Shown: piece after piece, positions 9,070 through 22,300 of the stretch
Layout: each line of letters begins with the position of its first letter
Position numbering within the stretch: position 1 is the first letter of the stretch
The notes under the pieces: model-generated
The model's input: the letters and a program-made list of their open reading frames with translations, nothing else
Databases searched by the model: none
What the model was told of the DNA's origin: nothing
NCBI GenBank assembly: GCA_023055425.1
Contig: JALGPY010000001.1
Location: 31,547,001 to 31,611,000, forward strand
Source: Linanthus parryae
Lineage: Eukaryota; Streptophyta; Magnoliopsida; Ericales; Polemoniaceae
Length of the DNA stretch: 64,000 nucleotides
Direction: 5' to 3'
Program-made: the position numbers and the translations under genes

Positions 9070-12000
9070 CATATTTTTGGTCAGACCTAAAACATAACAG
9101 AAACCCCTCGATCGAGGCAAAACTTGCATCGTAACATTCACTCATTAGAGGGATACTCATTTCAAGCCTAATAAAATTGAATAAATAGAATTTGAGACAC
9201 AACATACTACAGATTGCATGCAATCTTAAATGTCAATCAATGTTCAAATAAATTACATCACTAATAATAAAAAATCACAAATATTCATAGTAATCTGACT
9301 GTGATTCGCACAGTCGAATCATCGATAATTATTATCACCTAACCATGCTATTTTAATACGAAATACCACATATTTTGAAATATAAGATAAAACTAAAGAA
9401 AGTTGTATATTGTCTCAATTATTTCATCCTTGATGTGCAAATGGAATAAAAAAAGAGTTCTGCTTCTGCGGCATTCTCTGATTGTTCTCCATCATATTAC
9501 GCCGTCTGTGGAAAAAAAGAAAAGCGTTACTAAGCAAATATAGAAAGAATGACAAAGAAACAGTAATTTAATAGAATTCATAATTTGCTGAAAACTATTG
9601 CCCGTGCCCGAGGGCACTACCCCATACAAACCTATCAACGTTTCACCGGTTATAAACAAAAAAAAAATCGAAACATATCTCAAAAATGTATGCACTTCTG
9701 CCATTATTAATCAAATAACTGTGAGAACGTAAGAAAACAAATATCTACACCTCTCGTAGGAAAAACCGCAAGACATCTCTATAACCAATCAAACAACTCC
9801 ATAAACGAAGTTCTCTAAATACAGTAGTCTACAAACAAAACAGTGCACATATGTATATGTATATGTATGTCTAACAAATAACAATGATCCCGCCAGAGCA
9901 ACTAAGAAGAGTCAAAATAAAAATGAGGAACAGAAAACTTGGAGACGTAACAACACGAACTTGCATTTATATTAACTTGATTCTTCTTAAATTGCATCCG
10001 GATAATTTTGAATACAGAGAGTGGGAAAAGGCTTCAAATAGAGGGGGGACTGTTAGAATAGAAGCACAACCACATATTGTGCAAAATTGTAAAACGAGCC
10101 TTATCATGTGGTCATCTGTATACTGTCTCTATACCCACCACCCACCTCTCAAAGAACTGCCACCAACCATTAAACCACCGCCTCCTCCAAGCCCAGAAAA
10201 TACAACGGCGATGCTCACAATAATTACCGAATCCGACAAATAATATAGATAACTAAGATATGATAACGACTCAATCAAACAGAAGAATTACCCCATGAAC
10301 TAAATCGAATATGATAGTCTACCATATTGCTCTATGATCGATGGAGCTGAAATCGGAGCACTGTTGATCGATTTGTCGATGAAAATGCGTGTTCAAATCA
10401 TCTATACTAATATATAAAGCCAACACTGAGTTTGGTGAAATCAAGAAAGTGAAGTCCGTCACATTTTTGAACTCACGATTCTGCCCTCCCAATTATGTTG
10501 TTAATTACCATGTGAGAAATAAACAAAGTACTTATCACATCTAAGGGCATAATGGTCAAATTGTTTTACAAAACCCACTCCCCCAGTCTCACGTAACCCA
10601 CATGCCCAATTTCACGTAACCCACTCCCCCCAGTTTGCCGCAAGCTAGGGAGAATATTTTGGTAGCGGAACCCAACCAGATTTCTCTCCGACAGACCATT
10701 GTTCATCTCCCATAAAACCGATGATGCAGAGTTGCAGACGATTTACACCTACACCCCAGTTTATTATTTCACCCCAGACCCTTTATCTTCCAGGTTTTGT
10801 TCGCCCTTGCCTCTGAAATCGAATTTGCTGTGTCGATCAGTTCTTCTTGGCAATCACGTGGCTCTCAAGTCGGGATCGATTATTTGTTCTGGGCACTGAG
10901 GTAAGTAATTTGTTATTTCAGTTTTCGATATCTTCCTCCCAATTGCTTCAATTTTGTTCACTGTTTCACATAGGTTTTGTTCGTGCTGGGCTCTTAAGCC
11001 GGGTTTGTTGATCGTGGCTGAAGCTGTGATTTGCGTCGGCACTTGGGAGGTTTCTGGTCTGTTTTGGTCGTGGTTGATTGGAGGTTTTGGTTGTTGGCTA
11101 ATAGGTGGTGAATGGAAGTAAAGTCAGGGTGTTTTGGGTTCAGTTTGAAGGTCGGTTTTTGTTGGAGGTACTGTGTTGGTGGAGGTCTATTTTTGCAGGT
11201 GAATTGGTGAGCTAGTTACTGGGTTTGTGGGTGAGTCATGTTGGGATTAATTGGCTGAGGTGAAGTAGCAGGTGAAGGTGGAGGTCTGATGGTGGCAGTG
11301 GAGTTATTAATTCAGGAGTTGTATTGGATGTTAATGGCTGAGAATGGGGGTATGTTGCTGTGGTGATTTAGGAGCTGGATTGAGGTGGGGTTTTGGCCTT
11401 GGTTTTGAGTAGGTTGAGGGCTGTTTGCAGTGATGGTTTTGATGCATTTAGAGGCCAGGTCTGGTAATGGTTTCATGGAATTTAGGTAGTTTTGTAGGTA
11501 GTGTAGGAGAAGTCTTATGGTGAAGGTGCTGGAGGTAAAGGAGTTTGCCTAAGGTGATGAATGTTGGCTAATGGTGGAGGTTATAGGTGCAGGTGGTATT
11601 CTGGGTTTAAGGTGGAGAGTTTGCAGGTTGTAGGTGAATAATTGGCTAATTTTGGTGAATAGAGGTAGATGTGTTGGTGAGGTAGGTTTGATGGGGGTAC
11701 TGTGAGGTGGTTCATGGTGGAGTTAGTCATAGTAGTTAAATTGGAGATGAGTGGCAGGTTGTAAAGTGTTTGAAGTAGAAGATGGAGATTGCTTTTATAT
11801 GTGAGTTTGTCAACATGTGGATGTGTGGATGTTCTTTTCTCTCAATTGCTTCAATTTCATTCACTGTTTACTCAAGATTTTTTTGTTTTGGGCTCCGAAG
11901 TCAGTTTCTGTGGGTTGATTTGTTGTTCTTCACACTCAGATGAGTTGACCAAATTGGTGGTTTCAGTTTTAAAATTTCTTTGTCTCTCAATTACTTCCAT

Positions 12001-12950
12001 TTTGTTCGATGTTTTAGCGAATGGATCACCTGTTTATCTTTGCTTCTCTTTCTGGATTTGGTAGTTCTCAGCTCTCGGGGCAATTTCGGGGGTTAATTAG
12101 ACGTTCTTCGCACTCAGGTCAGAGACCAGATAATTGTTAATTTCTGTTTTGTATTTCTTTGTCTCTCAGTTACTTCTACTTTCTTCACTTGGTTAGTTTT
12201 TTAACATTAGTAATACTGGAAACAAGCATATGTTGGCTGGCTGCACAATACTCTGGTTTTTTTAGCATTACTTCTACTTTCTTCACTTGATTAGATGTTC
12301 CTACTTCTTATGTTAGTTTTTTGTTACTTTTTTTTTTTGCAGATTCCAACTTTTTAAGAGAACATTTAATCATTAAGTTTCCACAACATAGTAAAATTCT
12401 ATCTGGACAAACCAATCGGAGTGTCCGACTCTATCCCAATGTGTTGGTTCGTTTTTCAGATTCCATCTTTTTTAAGAACATCTAATCTTTATGTGTCCTG
12501 GTGTCTCCCAAGTGTCCCCTCAAAGATCAAGCCTAATTAAATGTTGTAATATATCTGGACACGCTATAGCCGGATTGTTCAACTTTGTCAACAATCTTGC
12601 AAATGCCATGGGAGCTGAAAATTACAGAACACAAAATATTAGTTACAGCACATGTCAGGTTGTTCTCTGAACTCACCACATGTCAGGTTGTTCTCAACTA
12701 GAAGGCCACAAGAAGAGGCAAACTACATGCATAATGAAGCTATAATGTATAAATTCAATTCTTTGAATAGAAAATAATGGCATACCTTTGTAGTCCCCCC
12801 ATAATTTGCTTCAATGGCGACCATGTCTGCAAATTTTTGGAAAGTGAGTTAGGACAGTGTGCAAGAGACAATCATGTTAAAGTTGTCATATACGCTCTTT
12901 CAAATAATATGAAAACAATTATTCTTATAAAACATAAGGGGGTTAGAATC
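9070..12950. other. CACTA-1 left interior, non-coding
   Basis: No gene is supported between the left subterminal repeats and the stop of the Transposase_24-type gene. Held here: a possible Helitron 5' end at 10400 (ATC|TATACTAATATATAAAG style), a G-rich strand at 11040-11790 with many GGTG/GGAG words, and a degenerate tandem repeat (separate entry). The proline-rich 119-codon frame at 9884-10243 looks fortuitous. Confidence 0.5.
10930..12300. repeat. Degenerate tandem repeat family
   Basis: A motif of the form CTCAATTGCTTCAATTTTGT followed by TCACTGTTT recurs at about 10939, 11840, 11986, 12165 and 12272 with increasing divergence. The last four are 100-180 bp apart. The units share flanks such as TTTCAGTTTT...TTTCTTTGTCTCTCA and TTCTTC(A/G)CACTCAG. 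This looks like an old satellite-like expansion inside CACTA-1. Confidence 0.55.
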
Positions 12951-15279
12951 TTACACTGTAGTACGAGGAATACAAGGAGACTCGGATTGATCGTGATCAA
13001 GAGTGCGCGTCGGAGATAAAGGAGCACTGGCATTCGTATGCCTCATACCTGGAATTACTGATCCAATGTTACCTATGAATGAACGAAACTGCTCCACCGT
13101 TTCTTTGACATTTGAAAGTTCGGCACCTAAATGGTCTACACTCCTTTCTGCCGCCTCAACTCGTCTCTCTGCTGCTTCTGCTCGCCTCTCTGCTTCCTCA
13201 GCCCTAGATTTCGCACGACCAACTTCAGCTGCACAATGTTGCCTTACTGTTGACGAAGCATGTTGTATCTCGCCGTATCCAACCCCCAGCATATACCCTG
13301 AGTCCTTTCGAAGAACACGCTCCACTATTTCATCCTCAGTTAGGGGTGTTCCTCTCTCTTCAAGAGGCATCTGTTGAAGCTCTATCATCTCATCCTATAA
13401 TTGTAAAAAATTCGTTGTCAAAACGCTTACATATATGTAACTTCAAACTAATGGTAAAATACAGTTAACTTTTTGTACATAAAGATCCTTTTCACGTTGG
13501 CATTTCCACTTCTTTGCATGTTTGTCAAAGTGAACTTCCTTCCAGAACTTAATTGGACCCGACTCTTCATGGGTCTCCTTATTTCTCTACACAACATAAA
13601 ATCAGTGTTTCAATTTTTAGGATACTGAAGTGAAAAACATATGCTTCATAAATATCATGGTTTTTTTGATTAAAAATTACCTTCATATAGCGATGATTAA
13701 CATATGATCTTGAGCCAAGACATCCGTGAATTTGCCTCTTTGACCTATTTGCTTTGTTTGTCCTGCTTTTCTTCTGAAATTGTAACCAGTTAACACGTGT
13801 ATTTTCATTTATATTAATGAACAGAGGTGCTATTACACAGTATAAACTCACTTTGAATGCTGAACTGTTAAAATGATCACGACAAAGTTTTTCCCAATGT
13901 TCCTTAGCAACACCTCGATACGGGTTCTCAATTGCAACTTCCATTGAAGGATACTTGCCGTAGTGCTTGTGCATCCTGTACATCCACTGCTTGTACAAGA
14001 TTTCTAATTGTGATTCCATACCAGTCAAGACATTCAGACTCAATTCAATGTCAAACAAATTCTACAAGATGAGTAAATTATATAAAAATAATATTCGTGA
14101 GATATATAGGTTCTTCAATAATGAATAATAATGTTAACAACTATTATACCTTGATGGCGGCGTAGAACTTCTCTTTCTCCTTAACAGACAGTGCACCCCA
14201 CGACTTTGCCTCGAGATATTTTGCTTTCCTGCAGAGAACACCCAATTCAGATGTGAACATAGATGCCCACATTCCAACCGGTTTGAGTTTTCCTTCCGGA
14301 TAAGTTATCGGTAACTTGTTTCCACCATTTTTCTTTATACATTTCTTTAGTGACAAGCTACGAGAGACACCACGACCCTTTTTAGCTATGCAGAAACCTG
14401 CACATAATTCACATTAGCGTCACATAACTTGTTAGTCAATGAAAACATATATAAATTAGAAACTTTGAGCAAGGTGAAGATAATGAAATGAGCAAGAAAA
14501 AACGAGGGGGTAGAGGGAACTGAAGCACCAGCTTGCTCTCTGACCATGGTCAGAAGAGGTAGAACTGACACCAATAGCCATGATTTTTATTAAGTTGAGT
14601 CCAGAACTTCTTGAGATTGATGGCCTATACCACGTTAATTATTTATTTATTTTATGCTACCAGGTAAGTAACCAGGTAAGTAACAAAAACATTTAGAGAG
14701 TATACAGTTTGAGTATTTCACATCCAAGCAGGTGAGGGATGATTACTACCTGCCAAATTGTTATGCTCTAACATGAAATGGTGGAGGGAGTTGCAGATTC
14801 AAGCAGTGGGGTATAGTTTAAACCTCATGGAGTTATAATAACAAAACAAGCAAGTGGGTGGATTATCCTCAAACAATCAAGTCATTTATATTATCACTGT
14901 ATAAACACAACTATAAAAATTAATAATTATTGATAGAAACAATTCTGTAAATAAAAGTAAATAAGTCCATGATATTACCACCACTGTCCGCTGAGACGAG
15001 CCCATTTGGCCTTGAATCTGTAGCTGAGACGAGCCCATTTGGACTTGAATCTAGAGCTGAGACGATCCCATTTGAACTTGAATCTGGAGCTGAGACTAGC
15101 CCATTTGAACTTGAATCTGGAGCTGAGACAATCCCATTTGAACTTGAATATGGAGCTGAGACTAGCCCACTTGAACTTGAATCTGGGTTAAACTTTGGGG
15201 AACTTGCAACAATAAGATTAGGTTGTACAAGCATATTTGCTAGTTGGCGACGATTGCGAGTTTTCATTCCTGGTTCCAT
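12951..15279 (-). CDS. CACTA second gene, Transposase_24 (Ptta/En/Spm) type, six exons
   Basis: Minus-strand exons are 15279-14979, 14397-14150, 14061-13852, 13773-13681, 13586-13470 and 13394-12951. All junctions are GT-AG, and the phases sum to 1,413 nt (470 residues plus stop) with no internal stop. The N-terminus MEPGMKTRNRRQL leads into about six 11-residue repeats (SSSNGLVSAPD type). The core (GNKLPITYPEGK, then PVGMWASMFTSELGVL) matches the plant transposase family PF03004. GPIKFWKEVHFDKHAKKWKC is in exon 5. Exon 6 has TEDEIVERVLRKDSGYMLG, then a coiled coil rich in A/E/R (AEEAERRAEAAERR). In En/Spm systems the second protein binds subterminal repeats. This one may do so with the GTAACAAAA array, but that is inferred. 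It is intact while its partner TNP2 is broken. Confidence 0.85.
14985..15195. repeat. 33-bp minisatellite in coding exon
   Basis: About six tandem 33-bp units (GAGCTGAGAC...CCCATTTGAACTTGAATCTG in the plus direction) encode the 11-residue serine/proline repeat of the Transposase_24-type protein on the minus strand. Units differ by a few substitutions. Being a multiple of 3, length change keeps the frame. Confidence 0.9.
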
Positions 15280-15559
15280 CTGTGTATCACATTCATGAAC
15301 AAAATAAAGTACATTACATGGTAAGCAATAAGATATATAAGGAACCACAAGTGTTTGCAAATGCAACGAGGAAATTAAAATTAGCATAAAAACACACTTG
15401 TAAGCAAATCTATAGACTTTAGATAAAAACTAGAAGCTGTATTGTTCACCCAAACACAAAATTTGCACTAGTTCATAAATAAACGTATTGTAAATTCAAT
15501 ATAATAAATCATTAAACTTAGTATTCCTAATCTGCGTCGCTCTCGTCATCTTCATCATT

Positions 15560-15635
15560 TTCTTCTTCTTCTTCTTCTTCTTCTTCTTCTTCTTCTTCTT
15601 CTTCTTCTTCTTCTTCTTCTTCTTCTTCTTCTTCT
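15560..15635. repeat. (CTT)n / (GAA)n trinucleotide repeat
   Basis: About 25 TTC units. On the minus strand, in the frame of the TNP2 last exon, they read as a poly-glutamate run followed by an acidic ENDEDDESDAD end. A TAA stop at 15668-15670 precedes the run, so it is now untranslated. The adjacent frame reads as polylysine and is a shadow. Confidence 0.9.
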
Positions 15636-15667
15636 TTTTCGCCGTTTTCATCTTCTTTGTATAATAC

Positions 15668-18600
15668 TTATTCGTCTTCATCTTCCTCTTCTTGTTCATT
15701 ATTTAATCCATCACCACCAATTTCTTTACCCATGAACGGCCTCACCATATCTGCATCTATTGTGACTGGGGCGGAACCATCTTTATTCAGAGAGTTGTAG
15801 TTTCCAACTTCGTCTTGGACATGAATTTCATTACAGGGTTCTTTTTGTTGGTATGCATCCTCGTTAGCAACTGGATCATCCTCAAGACGAGGCCCTTGGT
15901 CCAATTCCACCTCTGGAACATCATAAACTGCTCGTGGTTGGATCTTTTGTACTACTTTCCAGTCTCCCCCCAACTTGGTATCATCTAAGTAAAATACTTG
16001 CTCTGCTTGTGATGCTAAAATGTAAGGGTCTCCTTCATACCATGTACGAGACACATTCACACTAGTCAAGTATTCATCAGTCTGGATTCCCATTCTCCTA
16101 TCACCGACATTAAACCAATCACATTTGAACAAATACACACGCCGCCCGCCAATGTAATCTAATTGAATAATGTACCTTAGTGAACCATAGAAATTAATAT
16201 CCGTTGAGTCATGCTCGCCAATAGTAAGAACACCATTGTTCTTAGTTTTTCGATTCCTCTCATAATCCTTAGTATGAAACCTTATACCATTGATGTTGCA
16301 ACCATAGTATCTATCAGCTCGCTTATCAGGGCCACAAGCTAGTGAGTAAAGATCTTCAGTAACTTCACTAGAACCTTGACTATGCAACTTTGTTATCTAC
16401 ATAAATAAACAGTATATAGTTAAAAATAACAATTTTAACTTTTTAATTGCTAATAGTAACTACATACTATAGAACATTACTTACATGATACTCAAACCAT
16501 TGAGCAAATGACTCTTCGTGTCTTCGCTGTAAATCGTGATCACTAATACTTTTAAGTTCGTCTTGGTGTAACCTATTTATATTATAGATTATTAGTACAA
16601 GCTCAATGTAACTCAATGTAACTATAGAGTTATTTAAAAATACTTCAAATTTAGTGAACTTACTTCATATATGAATCTAAATCGGGGCTATTGTTCAGCA
16701 CAAACCATTTGACTCTGTCATAATCGTTCATGTCTAGAACGAACGGTTTGCCTGATCCTAATGGTCGCACCCTTTGAGAAAAAAATTCCAGCAAACCTTT
16801 CCCTTGGCTTCCATCTTCATTTATTTCATCTCGATTAAACTTTGTCTCGACGCCACTAAGATACAAAAAGCAAAAGGTTAAGCACTCACTATCAATATAC
16901 GCCTCTGCAATTGAACCTTCCGGGCGAGCTTTATTGCGAACGTATCGCTTCAGTGTTCGCAAGAACCTATGTGAAAATATCATATATCATACGCATGTTT
17001 AACATAACAAGTACTTAAAAGTTTCAGTATAATTTTAGTGATGATGAGATGATTTTTACCTTTCAATTGGATACATCCATCTATACTGAACTGGACCAGC
17101 AATCTTGGCCTCTTGCGGTAAATGGACTACCAAGTGTATCATTATATAGAAGAATGCAGGCGGATATATCATCTCCAATTTGCACAAGAAAAGTACAATT
17201 TCTTCCTCTAACTTCTCTATCACATTCATCCGCAAAGTTCTGCTGCACAACTGCTTAAATAAAGTGCTAAGCTCAGTTAATGCAGTGTAAACATCCTTTC
17301 TCAAGTACCCCCTCATTGCAGTAGGAAGCAACCTTTGTAAAAATACATGACAATCATGACTTTTCATTCCAGATATCTTTGATCCACCGGAAACTACACA
17401 TCGACTGATGTCGGACGCATAGCCATCAGGAAACTTAACTGTTTTTAACCATTCACAAAATCGCTTCCTCTCCTCGGCATCCAGAGTGTAGCAACCAAGA
17501 TCCATGGTGTATCTATCACCAACTTTTTTCACGTGAAGCTCATTTCTTATTCGCATCGATTCAAGATCCAGACGTGCATTCACATTATCCTTGGTTTTAC
17601 CATTAACATCCATAAGTGTACCCAAAATGCTTTCACATATGTTCTTCTCCACATGCATAACATCAATATTATGTCTTATTTTTAGTGTTCTCCAATAAGG
17701 CAAATTAAAAAATATGCTCTTTTTTCTCCAATTCAAACGTCTATCATCATCACCACGCTTCCTTTTCCTTGTAAATTCATTGGGAGGAATATTTTCCAAT
17801 TGTCCTAACACGTCATCTCCTGTAATTACTCTCGGTCTCGACCCATGTTCCACATTTCCATCAAATTTACGACTTCTTCTCCATTTGTGATCTTCAGGCA
17901 AGTATCTGCGGTGGCCTCTATAACATTGCTTTCTCCCATGTACTAATCTTGTGCAGCAAATTTCTTTATTGCAGTTAGGACATGCAAGTTTTCCTTTGGT
18001 GCTCCAACCTGATAGCATAACATATGCGGGAAAGTCACTGATCGTCCACAAAATAGCAGCATGCAATTTGAAAGTTTGTCCTGAATAAGCATCGTATATA
18101 TGTGTCAATCCCCTCTTCCCAAAGCTCATTTAGCTCCTCAATTAAAGGTTCCAAGTATACGTCAATATTGTTTCCTGGTGACTCTTTTCCGGGTATGAGA
18201 AGAGACAAAAATAGAAAGGGCTCCTTCATACACTTCCACGGTGGCAAATTATATGGAGTCAACACGACAGACCACATGCTGTAAGAAGTACTCATGTTGC
18301 CAAATGGATTGAAGCCATCACTTGCAAGTCCGAGACGAATATTACGAGGAACTTGCGCAAACAACTTGAAATTCTTGTCAAACTCCTTCCATGCCTCTGA
18401 GTCGGCCGGGTGCCTACACAAATTTTCCTCCTCGACACGTTTCTCTTTATGCCACCTCATATCCTCGGCAATCTCCTTAGACATAAATAATCTTTGCAAC
18501 CTCGGCTTCAATGGGAAATGTCGCAAAACCTTTTGCGGAACCTTTTTGCGTTGGTCTAGAGAATTTTTTTCCCACCTAGATTCTCCACATTTAGGGCACG

Positions 18601-19315
18601 CATCAAGATCTTTTTACTCTTTCCTGTACAAAATACAATTATTTTTGAATGCATGAATCTTGTTGTAACCCAAGCCTAAATCTCGCATCATGGACTTAGC
18701 TTCGTTGTATGACTTGGAAAGTGTTTCACCGAGTGGGAGAAGGTCTTTCAAGAATTGAATTAGTTGATTTCAGGATTTGTTTCTCCAATTATTCATTGTT
18801 TTAAGGTGTAACAACCTCACAAGACATGAAAGCTTTGAATACTTTTGACATTTGGGGTACGCTTCGCGTTGAGCTTCTTCCAACAATCTACTAAACCTTT
18901 TTGCTTCTCCTTCCGGAATAGGGTCAGACGATCCAACCTCACGCTCACTCGTGTTATGACCTAAAATTGATCCAGCATATATATTTTGTATCATATCAGA
19001 CATACCATCATTTGCATACAAGGAGAATTCTTCATTATCTTCATTATCAATGTCTCCATCATCTACTTCCAAATTTGAGGTTTCCCCATGATGTATCCAT
19101 AGCGTGTAATCTGATATGATTCCATGTTCAAATAAGTGATCCTCTACAATAGAAATGGGACGAAAATCGACATTGTTGCACACTCGACAAGGACACCGGA
19201 TCAAATTTCTACAGTCAGCGCTTTTCTTTGCAAACTGAATAAAGCTTTCTACTCCATTGGAATACTCATTAGAGAATTTGTCACTACCACTAAGTTGCAT
19301 CCAACTCCTATCCAT
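15668..19315 (-). pseudogene. CACTA TNP2-type transposase, degenerate
   Basis: This is the catalytic transposase of CACTA-1. It starts MDRSWMQLSG with the transposase-associated domain (CPCRVCNN, then VEDHLFEHGI). The Transposase_21 region follows (ACPKC...W, LGLASDGFNPFGNMS, SLLIPGKESPGNNIDVYL, ELNELWEEGIDTY, WTISDFPAYVMLSGWSTKGK, NIDVMHVEKNICESILGTL). A DUF4218-like part comes next (LPTAMRG, YPIER|FLRTLKRYVRNKARPEGS), then a DUF4216-like C-terminus (FHTKDYERNRKTKNNGV, YFKCDWFNV-like). Exons: 19315-17060, 16966-16664, 16572-16485 and 16396-15668, all GT-AG. Breaks in exon 1: TGA at 18770-18772, TAA at 18614-18616, and a frameshift near 18087 within DTY|DAYSG. It cannot make a full transposase unless supplied in trans. 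Confidence 0.92.
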
Positions 19316-22300
19316 TACTACCTATTACCAAATGGTGAAGGATTGTCAGAAATGGGCTAAACACAAATTAAAGAAACACTATAACATGATAAAAAACATA
19401 TAGGACAGTGAAATTATAAACTTTAATCTGCTATGAGTTTCTGTAAATTGGTCTCTGATCCTGAATCTTTCAGCGGTCCAGTTTTATAAACTTTTTTATG
19501 TTAATTCTCTATTCTGAATTTTTGTCATGTTGTTGACTGTTCCTAAATCTGTTTGTGATGCTTTTTAATATGAGGCTTCTGCCCAGTTTTAGTATGTTAT
19601 ATTTGCGTAAGTAGTTGTTGTATTATGTCATGTTAATCACTACTTGCTAAAATAGTAATCGCAGCTGCCCAATTAAACTAACCCTATTTGCTAAAATAGA
19701 TAAGATACACCCAATAATAATATAACTGAAATTGTAAAATTCGACCTAAAGTACTGAATAACTAATTAAGTAATCGCAGCTGAAAATTCTCATAATCCTC
19801 GCCCAACAAATCTCGAATATGATCGTGAAATCTTAGACGTCGGATATGAGTTTCTATCATGTACTTTCTTTTCCTTCAAGTGCTGCATCACCTTTCTAAT
19901 GCACCCCATTAAGTTGATACATCACTAAGTCCACAAATTATCAAGAATAGATATTCTTGCATCTTCTACAGGACAGACAAGGAGCGGAAATTCAGGGCTT
20001 GCAATACCCTTGACCTGTGAGGGGAGGCATCTTTACTTTTTCACGAATACATCGTACAAGTGAAGAATAAGTCTCTGTTTTCATGGCTTAAACTTATTTC
20101 AAAATATGGTGTTTAAATTACTTCACATTTTCCATGGTCTTAATTATTGGTCAAATCACCAAAGCTGGAAAAGGTTGTGACTTCTCCACAGGTAATACTA
20201 TAAGTCACCTGCCCCTACCCCAAAGAAAAGAATAAACAAAAATTCACATGACAGAAATGTCATTGCTTGGATGAGAAAGCATATTGATACTTTAAGTAAT
20301 AAACAACCCTTGGTGAACATATCCCAGGCTCTACTATTGCAAACATACCCCCAAAAAAATAATGTACATCCCAAAAATTGGGTACTATAAGCTGCCCAAT
20401 TAGTAACTGTAATCAGTGTGAATTCAAGTTACAACCATAGTGGACAACCAAGTAACTGTAAAAGGGGCAGCCATCTAGATACTAAGAAGTTTTCGTGATG
20501 TCTAACTAGAACATCAAACAAGAGTCACAAAGACAAACTTGCCTTCTCATGTTTATGTATCACAGGGACCATGCAAAATAATTTGACTTCTGAACTCAAT
20601 TCTACTCTACCTCATAGACAAGATGAAAAATAGGAGTTCCCCAACAGCTTTTGAGATTCTGGAAATAAGGTTTCTTGTTCCTAGGATTCTGGCAGATGAA
20701 CAACTGACCAATCTGGACTTTTCTACTTTCTTTTTTTCACTTCTCGGATCTAGGGAGGGCTTTTTCACTCCAATTTCTTCACTATATACTTAATTTGGAC
20801 TCAGGCTCTGACTGTAGGATTAAGCCTATAGCAATATGAATTGTCATCTTAGACACTGAAATATTTAAGTCTAGAGAATAGGGATCATACACTCCTCCTT
20901 TACCACAACTATCTCTTAGCAATTTCAATTTTCAATCAGGGTGTAAGGATGAACAAAATGGTACAGAAAATTCATATCATATGAAGAAAATAAAGAAGGG
21001 TTAATTTCAAAATAGTGACCTGTGCTTTGGGGTTTCTCTATTGTAGTAACCTGTGTTTTTAGAAGTCTCAACTTAGTAACCCGGAGTTCTATCCGCCTAA
21101 TTATCTTAAATTTTTTGTTAGAAGCAAGTTGATTTTCCCAAACTGCCATCAAAGATTCTTTAACAATTAATTATAAGTATTGAAGGACGAACCAACCCTG
21201 AAATCCAATACTAGGGTTGAATGAAAGTAGCAAAATATAAAAGAAACGATACCACTAATGAAAGAGAACTACTCTCAGGTACTTTGAGGGAATTCGCGCG
21301 GTTGAAGACCAACATGAAATCTATGACTGGGGTTCTTAAAATGGCTCTGCTACATAGATAGCCATGTAGGTATTGGACATAAAGTGGGGACCCAGTGCAG
21401 CTTCTAGTTCAATAGAAGAGCATATGGAAGTATCACAAAAAGTATACCTTCACCTGTGGCTGTGGTCATCGACGTTCTAGAGAATGGTCTTCGCATTTTG
21501 TAGTTTAAAAATACACCGCCTCTAGCTAGTGCCCAGAGCTCGTCGACGGGTTCTTTGATTGGTGGTCTTAGGTTAGTCAATCTGGATCAGGGTTCTTTAG
21601 ATTGTGACGAGTTCTCTTTCATATGTGACTGTATTTTTCAATTTGGGCTTTGAATCTCACTTCTTGTCCATCACTCTTCACGAACAAGATTTGCGGTATA
21701 GTTACTTATGCAAATACTAATTTTGGATGAATATTTATGCAAATACTTTGGAAGGGCAATTTGGACAAGTTGAGTTACTTACTAACGGAAAATATAAGAT
21801 GACTGGATGGATAAGAGTCCAGGTTACTAAGTTGAGAGTTTTGAAAGTACAGGTTACTAAAATGGACAAACTCCACGGCACATGTCACTATTTTGAAATT
21901 AAATGAAGCAAACAAATTTTGTGAAAATCTGTTGGTAACAGGTTGGGAAAAAGCTATACTGAGCTCAAGAGCCTCTTGCTAATTTGAAGATGTGACAGCT
22001 TAAGCTATCCACAGTGAAGGTACTGCCTGGTTTTGTTCATGGGCTCTCTGTTGCCTATCGTAAATTGCGTTTATTTCGTTGTTTTTATTCATATCTTATG
22101 TTGAACCTTGTGATGTAGTGTGTTTTCGTATCTTTATCTGTCAAATATAATCTCCTTTCTTGCTCCTAACTAACTGGTTGAAGTTCACAACAAGCACTTG
22201 GCCCTCCTGACAGTAACCCGAAAATAGACAACAGAAAACATATAATGGTATACACTCTTCATTCAACATTAAGGCCTAATCAGATCAATCAACATAACAT

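Noticed and set aside
8718..9223. Two overlapping minus-strand frames near the CACTA-1 left end
   Set aside because: They run across the subterminal GTAACAAAA repeats; apparent residues reflect repeat composition.
9884..10243. 119-codon frame with a proline-rich end
   Set aside because: No family resemblance and no gene context; it lies in non-coding CACTA-1 interior.
13003..13468. Plus-strand frames of up to 124 codons
   Set aside because: They are antisense to the well-supported exon 6 of the Transposase_24-type gene.
15496..15699. Polylysine frame
   Set aside because: A shadow of the (CTT)n repeat; the TNP2 frame reads the same tract as glutamate.
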